64,000 bases of DNA, taken from contig JAAFKA010000004.1 of assembly GCA_013299115.1 (NCBI GenBank), forward strand, positions 1 through 64,000, read 5' to 3'. Both the position numbers and the translations under genes were made by a program. Below, piece by piece: positions 6,825 through 12,954 of this stretch (position 1 is the first letter of the stretch; every line of letters starts with the position of its first letter). Source of the stretch: Cytophagales bacterium (GTDB lineage: Bacteria > Bacteroidota > Bacteroidia > Cytophagales > Thermoflexibacteraceae). The notes under the pieces were generated by a model that saw nothing but the letters and a program-made list of their open reading frames with translations, made no database searches and was not told where the DNA came from.

Positions 6825-7237
6825 AAGAATTTAACGAACTGATACAAAAAGCTGATTTTCACTATGATACGGCTTATTTTGGTAGAAAAAAACAAAGTCT
6901 TTCTACACAAGAAATTACTGATAACTTCGGCAAAGCTATGCAATATTGGAAATTGGCAGTAGAATTTTTGCTCGTAAATCCTACACTTTTTGACGAACAA
7001 ACCAAAGCCATTTATTGCCAGCAAGCTGCTGCAACTGCTTATGAATGTGGTGAATTTAGAGAATGTGAAAGAATTATTGCCTTGTCTTTGTGTGGAAATC
7101 CGCCTGTGTCTATTGCTGTAAACTTGCGAAAATTGTGGCAAAAAGCACTAAAAGAAATTAATAAGTTACCCGAAAATATGCTAAAAATTAGGGCAGCAGA
7201 AACTAAAAAAGATAAGAAAGTTGCTTTGCAAAAATAG
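6821..7237 (+). CDS. Hypothetical TPR-like helical protein, second gene of the pair (138 aa)
   Basis: The 138-aa all-helical protein resembles one or two TPR hairpins (AMQYWKLAVEFLLVNPTLFD, then AIYCQQAAATAYECGEFREC). The C-terminus is Lys-rich. The start overlaps the stop of the gene at 6297 (ATGA). No enzymatic motif is seen. It may be an adaptor or antitoxin-like partner; that is inference. Confidence 0.7.
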   Translation: MKEFNELIQKADFHYDTAYFGRKKQSLSTQEITDNFGKAMQYWKLAVEFLLVNPTLFDEQTKAIYCQQAAATAYECGEFRECERIIALSLCGNPPVSIAVNLRKLWQKALKEINKLPENMLKIRAAETKKDKKVALQK

Positions 7238-7318
7238 CTTTTTGTAAGACTTCTTGGATTTGCAAACTTTGTATATTCGTAAAAATAAAAAATCCAACGG
7301 CTAATCATCAGCTTTTCT

Positions 7319-7403
7319 ATACAAGATTTGACGACGTTACGTGCTATTTTGCTTTGCAGCAAAAGCGTCGCACACACATCCGCAATGTTTCGTCCATATC
7401 TTG
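7319..7403 (-). ncRNA. Candidate structured RNA behind the repeated minus-strand promoter
   Basis: The promoter block with -7 box TAACTTTG (7408-7415) faces left. The first transcribed bases (ATACAAGAT...GGACGA) pair with TCGTC...ATCTTGTAT about 80 nt later, closing a rod-like structure. Inside it is a second stem around GCTTTTGCTGCAAAGCAAAA. No good terminator follows (only a T-rich tract near 7290), so the 3' end is uncertain. No open frame on this strand looks coding. Confidence 0.4.
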
Positions 7404-7407
7404 TATG

Positions 7408-7440
7408 CAAAGTTACACAAAAAAATCAAATTCTTACCCA
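7408..7440 (-). promoter_or_regulatory. Repeated minus-strand promoter block, copy 2
   Basis: Minus strand: a T-rich -33 region, then GTGTAACTTTGCAT. It shares the run ACACAAAAAAATCAAATTCT (plus strand) with the copy at 7987. It fires into the structured segment at 7319-7403. Confidence 0.6.
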
Positions 7441-7488
7441 AAAAAACCACAAAAATTATTAGTTTTACTTTTCGCAAAACCTTCAAAA

Positions 7489-7908
7489 ATGAACATAAAA
7501 GATTTAGTAAATTTTAGCGTTGCCAACAAAGACAAATACCAAAAAATAACGATAAACGAATTAGAAAAGTCGGAGGTTGAGAACATAAAAACCCATACAA
7601 ACATAGATTTGACAGGTTATAAAAGAGTGATGGATAGCCACGCCATAAATCACGTGATTAAAAATCATGGAAATGTAAAACGTGAAATTTTGCGAGGACA
7701 AATAGCGATGAATGAAGAAGATTTTGAAAAAATACCTGAAATTATAGCCAAGCCTGATACCATAGAATATGCAGGGAAAAATGATATTGGCAGAGATTTA
7801 ATAAAATTTACACAAAGCAAAGAGGAAAAAATAATTTATGTGGAGGAAGTCAGAAGTGGGAAAAAAGAAGTAGCTTTGCAAACTCTCTATAAACAAAAAG
7901 TCCGTTAA
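7489..7908 (+). CDS. PBECR-like nuclease/toxin domain protein (139 aa)
   Basis: From ATG 7489 (MNIKDLVNFSVANKDKYQKI) the product is 139 aa. It has the pattern of phage Barnase-EndoU-ColicinE5/D-RelE-like (PBECR) domains: D-S-H-A-I-N-H-V-I-K-N-H-G-N, then RGQIAMNEEDFEKIPEIIAK, then a Y-V-E-E-V-R-S-G-K-K strand and a final L-Q-T-L-Y-K. The paired His residues are candidate catalytic residues. These domains are usually toxins on phage or mobile elements. No protein antitoxin is adjacent. A minus-strand RNA candidate terminates within its last codons. The upstream in-frame extension to 7354 is low-complexity and was rejected. Confidence 0.7.
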   Translation: MNIKDLVNFSVANKDKYQKITINELEKSEVENIKTHTNIDLTGYKRVMDSHAINHVIKNHGNVKREILRGQIAMNEEDFEKIPEIIAKPDTIEYAGKNDIGRDLIKFTQSKEEKIIYVEEVRSGKKEVALQTLYKQKVR

Positions 7909-7982
7909 ACTTACATTTAACGGACTTTGTTGCTACATACGGATACCTACTTCTCCCCGTATCTACGTCCTTAACGATTAGC
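7885..7982 (-). ncRNA. Candidate small RNA converging on the PBECR-like gene
   Basis: On the minus strand the repeated promoter block (-7 box TAGCTTTG, 7987-7994) is followed by a GC-richer segment with a stem ATACGG...CCGTAT. It ends in a perfect 13-bp terminator hairpin (arms 7897-7909 and 7916-7928, GTCCGTTAAA / TTTAACGGAC) with a T run on this strand only. The transcript would be about 95 nt, and its 3' end is antisense to the last four codons and stop of the PBECR-like gene. Confidence 0.5.
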
Positions 7983-7986
7983 TTTA

Positions 7987-8019
7987 CAAAGCTACACAAA
8001 AAAATCAAATTCTTATCCA
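7987..8019 (-). promoter_or_regulatory. Repeated minus-strand promoter block, copy 3
   Basis: The sequence is nearly the same as 7408-7440 (one change in the -7 box, TAGCTTTG for TAACTTTG), but it stands in front of an unrelated RNA candidate. Confidence 0.6.
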
Positions 8020-8061
8020 AAAAAACATAAAATTTTAGCTAATTTATTATCTTTACTGCAA

Positions 8062-8165
8062 ATCATTGTCTTATGCAAATAGCCATTACCAACAGAGGAA
8101 GCAACCAAATACAGCCTGAGATTATCAAACAAATGAACAATGCCCAACGCAGTATTTGTTATTAG
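8062..8165 (+). pseudogene. PLD-like gene 5' end, truncated copy 1
   Basis: From ATG 8073 the frame gives MQIAITNRGSNQIQPEIIKQ and ten more residues before a stop at 8163. This matches the N-terminal end of PLD-like proteins (I-x-x-A-x-x-S-I-x-x-A type start). The first 64 bp (8062-8125) are repeated at 8921-8984. The rest of the gene is replaced by the PIN toxin-antitoxin pair. Confidence 0.6.
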
Positions 8166-8281
8166 CAAGTTTGATGTGCAGTTGGCTTGAGGACGCTGCC
8201 AACAGAGAAAAAACAAAAACTATTAGTTACTTGTATCTTTTAATAGCTATTATTCGTAATTTTGATAAAACAGTTATCGTT

Positions 8282-8500
8282 ATGGTTCAACTCACTACAC
8301 CATTAAGTAATCTACAATTAGAGCTACTTAAATTATATGTTCGTAATGTGTCGCAAGAAGATTTGCTGCAAATTAAGTATATGCTTGCTCGTTATTTTGC
8401 CCAAAAAGCTACAGATTTAGCCGACAAGGTGTGGGTAGAAAAAGAATTAGATGCAGAAACTATTTTGCAAACTCACCTAAGAACTCCTTATAAAAAATGA
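8282..8500 (+). CDS. Antitoxin of a PIN-toxin pair
   Basis: From ATG 8282 the 72-aa helical protein starts MVQLTTPLSNLQLELLKLYV and includes SQEDLLQIKYMLARYFAQKA. It looks like the small antitoxins that precede PIN toxins in Bacteroidota and Cyanobacteria. It overlaps the toxin start by 4 bp (ATGA). A TATCTTTT box at about 8236 could be its promoter. The longer frame back to 8156 runs through the PLD remnant junction and was rejected. Confidence 0.7.
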   Translation: MVQLTTPLSNLQLELLKLYVRNVSQEDLLQIKYMLARYFAQKATDLADKVWVEKELDAETILQTHLRTPYKK

Positions 8501-8907
8501 AATTTGTTTTAGATACAAATGTATTGGTGGTTGCTATTTCTCGCAAATCTCCACATTATTGGATTTGGCAAACTTTACAAGAAGGTTTGTATGAAATAGC
8601 TGTAACAACAGAAATTTTGGCAGAGTATGCCGAAATGCTAACCAATTATTTGGGGCAAGATGTAGCCTATAACGTAGTAGAAACATTAGCAAACTTACCC
8701 AATGTAGAGCATATTACAAGATATTATGCTTGGCAGTTGATAAAAGTAGATGTTGATGATAACAAGTTTGTGGACTGTGCAGTAGCTGCCAATTCAAATG
8801 CTATTGTAACGGAAGATAAGCATTTTAATACATTAAAAGACATTACTTTTCCTGCGGTGCAGGTGATTAGTATTGCTTCATTTAAGGAAATTATCTTGGG
8901 AAATTAA
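8497..8907 (+). CDS. PIN-domain toxin (VapC/COG1569-like)
   Basis: The 136-aa product has the PIN-domain acidic set: D6 in FVLDTNVLVVAI, Glu residues in VTTEILAEYAEML, and Asp residues in VDVDDNKFVDCAVAANSNAI followed by V-T-E-D-K-H-F. PIN toxins are Mg-dependent RNases. It is translationally coupled to the antitoxin at 8282. The cassette is bounded on both sides by copies of the PLD-like gene's 5' end. Confidence 0.85.
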   Translation: MKFVLDTNVLVVAISRKSPHYWIWQTLQEGLYEIAVTTEILAEYAEMLTNYLGQDVAYNVVETLANLPNVEHITRYYAWQLIKVDVDDNKFVDCAVAANSNAIVTEDKHFNTLKDITFPAVQVISIASFKEIILGN

Positions 8908-8920
8908 AAAACTATTATTC

Positions 8921-9000
8921 ATCATTGTCTTATGCAAATAGCCATTACCAACAGAGGAAGCAACCAAATACAGCCCGAAATTATTTATCTCCCTTGTTGA
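8921..9000 (+). pseudogene. PLD-like gene 5' end, truncated copy 2
   Basis: ATG 8932 starts MQIAITNRGSNQIQPEII, followed by four residues and a stop at 9000. The first 64 bp match 8062-8125 with two differences. The break point is followed directly by the 3' end of the converging XRE gene, so the gene body has been replaced at this junction too. Confidence 0.6.
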
Positions 9001-9370
9001 TTTGTGATAGTATCTTTTCTATTTTGCTTTCCAAGTCTGCAATTTTATCTTTTAATTCTTTATTTTCTTGTATAAGTGTTTGATTTTCATCATTATCTCC
9101 AAAATAAAAGTATTGATTACTAAAAACAACACTACCTCCATTTCCTGTACTATTATTCGTAATAGATACGGTATCAGGCAATAATTCCTGTACTGGTACT
9201 TTTAACTTTTCTGCAAAAGTAACCAATTTATTGTAATCAATTTGTGTTTCATTACGTTCATACCTTGCGTAGGTAGAGTCTGGTATTCCTAAAAGGTCTG
9301 CCATATCTAATTGTGTCATATTTCTGTCCTCTCTAATAGCTAAGAGTTTTGTTCCTATACGTAGTTTCAT
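8981..9370 (-). CDS. XRE-family transcriptional regulator
   Basis: The 129-aa protein has an HTH at residues about 8-62 (LLAIREDRNMTQLDMADLLG, STYARYERNETQI). A coiled-coil C-terminal tail follows (ELKDKIADLESKIEKILSQI), probably for oligomerisation. It is divergent from the radical-SAM gene with about 160 bp between, so it may control that cassette or itself. Its 3' end overlaps PLD remnant copy 2. Confidence 0.85.
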   Translation of the reverse strand: MKLRIGTKLLAIREDRNMTQLDMADLLGIPDSTYARYERNETQIDYNKLVTFAEKLKVPVQELLPDTVSITNNSTGNGGSVVFSNQYFYFGDNDENQTLIQENKELKDKIADLESKIEKILSQINKGDK

Positions 9371-9530
9371 TTTGCTGTCATTTTTTGTGTAAGTAAAAAC
9401 TCATTTTTTGCTCTTTTAATGCTCAAAAGTATCTTATATTTTTGGGATAACAAAAATTAAAGAAATATTTTGTTTGTGTACACCGAAAAATATAAGAGTA
9501 GCTTTCTATTTTCAAATAGCTTGTAAATTT

Positions 9531-10628
9531 ATGCGAAAATATTGGTATAATCAAATAGTGCTTCAACCCTGTACGGCTTGTAATATCAACTGCAATTATT
9601 GCTATTTAAAAGGTCGAAATAGACAAACGTTGATGTCGAAAGAAGTTGCAAACATTTTAGCAATGCAATTGGCCGAAGATGTTACAACTAAGCCGAGAAA
9701 AATAGAATTGATTTGGCACGGTAGTGAGCCTTTAACAACAGGAATACAGCACTTCACAGATTTATTATCTTCATTCGATAACCTGTTTGCAAAAGGTTAT
9801 ATACGTCATTCTATTCAGACTAATGCTATCTTGATTAATGAAGAATGGTGTAAGTTATTTAGCAAATATAAGTTTAACATTGGTGTAAGTATAGATGGGA
9901 CAGAAGAAATGAACCAAAATAGAGTAGATTGGGCAGGTAAAACTACTTTTAAAAAAACTTTAAACGGAATAAAAAAACTTAAAGAATATAATATCCCATT
10001 TGATATAATTGCTGTTGTATCTAAAAGTGGAATACATAAAGCAAAAGAGTTTTATAATTTCTTTAAAAATTTAGGTTTACGACACCTCAACATAAATATT
10101 GAAGAAAAAGAAGGAGTTAATCAAAATCCTTCGTTTATAGATTATGAGGATGCAAAAGAGTTTTGGGCAGAATTATTCATTGAATGGCAACAAAATTCTA
10201 ATTTCATTAGAGTACGAGAATTTGACAAAGTAATTCGTTGGTTAGGTACTGTAACAAATAATAACAAAAAAATAGAGCAGCATACAAAAGTTAATATCTG
10301 GCCTACTATTGCTACTAACGGAGATATTTGTGTTTTATCACCAGAACTAATAACTTTTGACACTAAATTTATTATTGGTAATATCCTAAATAGTACTTTA
10401 ATGTCATACATAGAACAGTGTAATACGATATGGTATTTAAGAGATTATGAAAATGGTCGTAAAAAGTGTAGTGAAACGTGTGATTATTACTCATTTTGTG
10501 GTGGTGGGTATGCAAGCAATAAATATCACGAAAATAATACAATGAATAGTGCAGAAACAACTTACTGTAAAAATGCAAGAAAAGCCTTAATAGACGGTGT
10601 TTTACCTATTGTATTGAAATCCAAGTAA
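9531..10628 (+). CDS. Radical SAM/SPASM peptide-modifying enzyme
   Basis: The ATG at 9531 gives a 365-aa protein. C17-N-I-N-C21-N-Y-C24 is the CxxxCxxC motif binding the radical-SAM [4Fe-4S] cluster. Mid-protein segments (QTNAILINEEW, GVSIDGTEEMNQNRVD) follow the radical-SAM barrel. A SPASM-type C-terminal cluster region around residue 310 reads KKCSETCDYYSFCGGGYASN. This layout is that of enzymes that install crosslinks or other bonds in ribosomal peptides. A gene for a Gly/Asp/Ser-rich mini-protein with repeated aromatic-X-Asp motifs follows 28 bp downstream on the same transcript. The upstream start at 9474 precedes the likely leader and was rejected. Confidence 0.85.
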   Translation: MRKYWYNQIVLQPCTACNINCNYCYLKGRNRQTLMSKEVANILAMQLAEDVTTKPRKIELIWHGSEPLTTGIQHFTDLLSSFDNLFAKGYIRHSIQTNAILINEEWCKLFSKYKFNIGVSIDGTEEMNQNRVDWAGKTTFKKTLNGIKKLKEYNIPFDIIAVVSKSGIHKAKEFYNFFKNLGLRHLNINIEEKEGVNQNPSFIDYEDAKEFWAELFIEWQQNSNFIRVREFDKVIRWLGTVTNNNKKIEQHTKVNIWPTIATNGDICVLSPELITFDTKFIIGNILNSTLMSYIEQCNTIWYLRDYENGRKKCSETCDYYSFCGGGYASNKYHENNTMNSAETTYCKNARKALIDGVLPIVLKSK

Positions 10629-10656
10629 TTTTCTTTATCTTTAAACCTATTATTTT

Positions 10657-10944
10657 ATGTTGTACGCCCCAAATAGCTTAGAGAAAAGAGTTATTGATAA
10701 CTCTAACTCTGTTCATAGTTTCCTTCAAAATCTTAATAATAAGCAAAAGGAAGTTGTGATTAGTGGAAAAAATTATTTTCAATCTTTTATGTCATTAGCT
10801 GGTAATGCAGAGTTCGGAGATAGTGCATTTTCTGATACTGGTGATTTCAGTGATTTTGGATATGATGATGGTTCTGGCAATGGTTCTGGTGATACAGATG
10901 GAGACGGGTTTAGTGATGGTGGAGGTGGTACATACGAACCATAG
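10657..10944 (+). CDS. Candidate RiPP precursor with repeated F/Y-x-D motifs
   Basis: The 95-aa product has a helical leader-like first half (SVHSFLQNLNNKQKEVVISG). Its acidic Gly-rich core carries F53-G-D, F58-S-D, F64-S-D, Y69-D-D, F85-S-D and the C-terminal Y93-E-P. Three-residue aromatic-x-Asp units are the substrates of cyclophane (triceptide)-forming radical SAM/SPASM enzymes, so the gene at 9531 is its likely modifying enzyme. There is no signal peptide, and no protease or transporter gene is adjacent. A strong terminator follows. The RiPP call is inference from motif repetition and pairing. Confidence 0.65.
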   Translation: MLYAPNSLEKRVIDNSNSVHSFLQNLNNKQKEVVISGKNYFQSFMSLAGNAEFGDSAFSDTGDFSDFGYDDGSGNGSGDTDGDGFSDGGGGTYEP

Positions 10945-10979
10945 AAGCTAATTTTACTGCATTTCATAACACTTAATGT

Positions 10980-11019
10980 CCAAAGAGTTGGCAAATAACT
11001 ACTCTTTGGGCTTTTTTAT
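10980..11019 (+). terminator. Rho-independent terminator of the radical-SAM cassette
   Basis: Arms CCAAAGAGT and ACTCTTTGG flank an 11-nt loop, followed by a T-rich tract from 11012. Confidence 0.8.
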
Positions 11020-11040
11020 TTAGTAAAACATTCTTATTTT

Positions 11041-11100
11041 TTACGATTGTCAAAGTCTTGCCGACCCTCGCCAACGTAAAAAATGCCAACGTAAAAAAAA
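11041..11100. repeat. Degenerate REP-like palindrome
   Basis: The bases TTACGATTGTCAAAGTCTTG...CCAACGTAAAAAA are a worn copy of the palindromic family that is dense around 18 kb. Another worn copy is at 11730-11790. Both sit just before copies of the shared antitoxin promoter. Confidence 0.5.
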
Positions 11101-11101
11101 G

Positions 11102-11166
11102 TTTTTGCTAACCTCTTTCTATTCTTTTTTGTATCTTTGTGTAATAAAACGTAGGAAATTATGCAA
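11102..11166 (+). promoter_or_regulatory. Shared antitoxin promoter/leader, copy P1
   Basis: It reads TTTTTGCTAACCTCTTTCTA...TATCTTTGTGTAAT...GTAGGAAATTATGCAA. The TATCTTTG -7 box and the leader up to and including the start codon are shared with P2 (11790) and P3 (12242). Here it drives the MazE-like antitoxin. Confidence 0.85.
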
Positions 11167-11370
11167 GCCATAGAATTTACGACTACCATAGAAAACCAAC
11201 AAATAAATATTCCCTCAGCTTATTGGAATGTTTTTATGCCTCACACGCAAGTCCGTATTATTGTGTTAATAGATGAAGTTGCACAGGAGCAGCAAACGTG
11301 GGCAAATACTACAACTGAACAGTTTTTGGCGGGCTACACAGAGGAAGATGCTGTATATGATAAATTATAA
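11161..11370 (+). CDS. Antitoxin of the MazF-like toxin
   Basis: The 69-aa protein begins MQAIEFTTTIENQQINIPSA, with an AbrB/MazE-like strand pattern, and has an acidic C-terminal tail (FLAGYTEEDAVYDKL) of the kind that binds a toxin. It ends 11 bp before the MazF-like gene. The start lies in the shared leader (ATGCAA). Confidence 0.7.
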   Translation: MQAIEFTTTIENQQINIPSAYWNVFMPHTQVRIIVLIDEVAQEQQTWANTTTEQFLAGYTEEDAVYDKL

Positions 11371-11381
11371 TCTGCGAAAAA

Positions 11382-11702
11382 ATGTATAGCATTGGAGATA
11401 TTTTACTGATAGCTTTTCCTTTCACGGCTGGTGGGGCAAGCAAAAAACGACCAGCATTAGTGCTATTAGACACAGGAGATGCTGATGTATTGGTAGCAAG
11501 AATTACCTCACAAACCAACCATAGTGAATATGATGTAATGATTGAGGAATGGGAAAATGCAGGTTTATTAGTATCTTCTTATATTCGTTTACACAAATTA
11601 GCAACCTTAGAAAAAGTGTTGATAGACAAGCAATTAGGCGAATTATCGGCAACTGATTTGGAAAAAGTGAGAGAGAAATTAACAGAAATTTTTGGTGGGT
11701 AA
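11382..11702 (+). CDS. MazF/PemK-family endoribonuclease toxin
   Basis: The 106-aa product carries the PemK/MazF signature: GDILLIAFPFTAGGASKKRP-A-L-V-L, the A-R-I-T-S-Q strand and the S-Y-I-R-L-H-K-L-A-T-L region with a catalytic Arg/Thr pattern. MazF-type toxins cut mRNA at short motifs. It pairs with the antitoxin at 11161. Full length and apparently intact. Confidence 0.9.
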   Translation: MYSIGDILLIAFPFTAGGASKKRPALVLLDTGDADVLVARITSQTNHSEYDVMIEEWENAGLLVSSYIRLHKLATLEKVLIDKQLGELSATDLEKVREKLTEIFGG

Positions 11703-11729
11703 TAAGTCTTAACAAACGTAGGATTTGTT

Positions 11730-11789
11730 TTTTATGCTTGTCAAGACTTAGGCAGCCCTGTCTCGACCCTTTTCAACGTAAAAAAAATA
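11730..11789. repeat. Degenerate REP-like palindrome
   Basis: TTGTCAAGACTTAGGCAGCC...TCGACCCTTTTCAACGTA is a worn copy of the long-loop REP type (compare 43681-43735). It lies between the MazF gene and promoter copy P2. Confidence 0.5.
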
Positions 11790-11855
11790 TTTTTGCTAAC
11801 TTCTTTCTATTCTTTTTCGTATCTTTGTGTAATAAAACCGTAGGAAATTATGCAA
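11790..11855 (+). promoter_or_regulatory. Shared antitoxin promoter/leader, copy P2
   Basis: This 66-bp copy differs from P3 at only a few positions (CTAACTTC for CTAACCTC; GTAATAAAAC for GTAACAAAAC) and again ends in ATGCAA. It drives a different antitoxin gene. Confidence 0.85.
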
Positions 11856-12080
11856 CTTAATTATTTGACAGACAACCAAAATAAACGTAGGTCTGTTGTT
11901 GTGCCAATAGAAGAATGGAAAGCCATAGAAGCTAAGTTATTGGCTTTTGAACAGCATTTACAGTTTTATGCAGACCTGAAAATGGCTTTTCAAGATATAA
12001 AAACAGCCATAAGTACACAAAAACGTAAAAAAACATTGTCTGAACTTATCCAAGAACTTAACGAAGATGTATCAAATTGA
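11850..12080 (+). CDS. Antitoxin of a RelE/YoeB-type pair
   Basis: The 76-aa protein MQLNYLTDNQNKRRSVVVPI...EEW is typical of Bacteroidota antitoxins placed before RelE-type toxins: a short N-terminal strand pair with V-V-V-P-I-E-E-W, then helices and an acidic tail (LIQELNEDVSN). It overlaps the start of the RelE fragment at 12067, as in intact pairs. With the toxin truncated, it is an orphan antitoxin. Confidence 0.7.
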   Translation: MQLNYLTDNQNKRRSVVVPIEEWKAIEAKLLAFEQHLQFYADLKMAFQDIKTAISTQKRKKTLSELIQELNEDVSN

Positions 12081-12138
12081 GGTTTCGGAATTATTTGAAA
12101 AGCAAGCCAAAAAGCTAATCAAAAAATACCCTTCCTGA
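12067..12138 (+). pseudogene. Truncated RelE-family toxin
   Basis: ATG 12067 gives MYQIEVSELFEKQAKKLIKK-Y-P-S and a stop at 12136. This is the first helix of a RelE/ParE-fold toxin; the catalytic strands are missing. The following 100 bp contain a stray frame (SISIETIKGYVAENYRNFWF) from another gene, so a deletion has fused two cassettes here. Confidence 0.7.
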
Positions 12139-12241
12139 TGTCAATAGCATTTCAATAGAAACTATCAAAGGTTATGTAGCTGAAAATTATAGAAACTTTT
12201 GGTTTAACCAATAAGAAAGACGATAAAAAGGAGTAAAAATG

Positions 12242-12307
12242 TTTTTGCTAACCTCTTTCTATTCTTTTTCGTATCTTTGTGTAACAAAACCGTAGGAAAT
12301 TATGCAA
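12242..12307 (+). promoter_or_regulatory. Shared antitoxin promoter/leader, copy P3
   Basis: Third copy of the 66-bp block (TATCTTTG -7 box; leader GTAGGAAATT then ATGCAA), now in front of a DUF2281-like antitoxin. Confidence 0.85.
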
Positions 12308-12571
12308 ACAGCACCTATTCAAGTTCCCTTAGATGTTGCTTTATATTTTGTGCAACAACTTCCGCCCACTTATCAAGAAGCTATTTTTGAGTGGCTTGCA
12401 CTTGCTCATAAACAAAGAGAAAATACAATAACAGAAAACATACAAGCTGTTGATAATGAGCTAACTAATTATGAACAACTGCCTTTAAAACGTGGTGCAG
12501 GAAAACATTTAATTGGTTTTATTGCAGACGATTTTAATGAACCTTTGGAGGATTTTAAAGACTATATGTAA
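12302..12571 (+). CDS. DUF2281-like antitoxin, orphan
   Basis: The 89-aa protein has a Pro-rich start (VPLDVALYFVQQLPPTYQEA) and the family C-terminus K-R-G-A-G-K-H-L-I-G-F-I-A-D-D-F-N-E-P-L-E-D-F-K-D-Y-M. DUF2281 proteins normally precede a PIN (VapC) toxin. Here the next sequence is a promoter-block relic and the thrA 5' remnant, so the toxin gene has been lost at the junction. Confidence 0.8.
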   Translation: MQTAPIQVPLDVALYFVQQLPPTYQEAIFEWLALAHKQRENTITENIQAVDNELTNYEQLPLKRGAGKHLIGFIADDFNEPLEDFKDYM

Positions 12572-12595
12572 ATTTAATTTAAGCAAATGGCTTTG

Positions 12596-12622
12596 TGTTA
12601 CACAAAAAAATCAAATTCCCCC
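12596..12622 (-). promoter_or_regulatory. Repeated minus-strand promoter block, decayed copy 4
   Basis: It shares TTACACAAAAAAATCAAATT with the copies at 7408 and 7987, but the -7 box reads TAACAC instead of TAACTTTG, so it is probably inactive. It is joined to the thrA leader of copy B, as in copy A. Confidence 0.5.
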
Positions 12623-12651
12623 TCCCACTCCTCATTTTTTAATAGATTTTC

Positions 12652-12831
12652 TTATTTTTGCCTTTCAACAGAAAGCAAAATACAATGAAAATAATAAAAT
12701 TTGGCGGGACTTCCGTTCAAACCTCCGATAGAATTAAGGGAATTATCGAGATAATGAAAGCCGACAAAACCGTTAGGGTAACAATTTGTTCGGCTTTGGG
12801 CGGCATCACCGACCAACTCATAGAAACTGCA
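12652..12831 (+). repeat. 180-bp direct repeat of thrA leader and 5' end (copy B)
   Basis: This segment matches 15409-15588 at 179 of 180 positions (one T/A change, GAATTAAGGG versus GAATAAAGGG). It covers the thrA -7 box, leader and first 49 codons. The upstream flank (ATTTTTTAATAGATTTTC) instead matches copy A. Confidence 0.95.
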
Positions 12832-12867
12832 AAAAAGCTACTTGGCTGTAACATAAATATAATATAA
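12685..12867 (+). pseudogene. Truncated thrA 5' fragment (copy B)
   Basis: ATG 12685 reads MKIIKFGGTSVQTSDRIKGI and continues identically to ThrA for 49 residues. It diverges after IETA (KKLLGCNINII, stop). It holds only the first strand-helix of the aspartokinase domain, so it has no enzyme activity. It still carries the thrA promoter, so a short peptide could be made. Confidence 0.9.
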
Positions 12868-12954
12868 TGAAATTTCTCCCAATATTTTGGCGTTTTTGAC
12901 CTATTAATATATTTTAAATATATTTTCTTTCCTATCTTTGTGAAAAATATAGCA

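Noticed and set aside
6092-7982. Type III (ToxIN-like) RNA antitoxin arrays
   Set aside because: The RNA candidates lack tandem repeats of 30-40 nt, and the neighbouring proteins are not ToxN/CptN-like.
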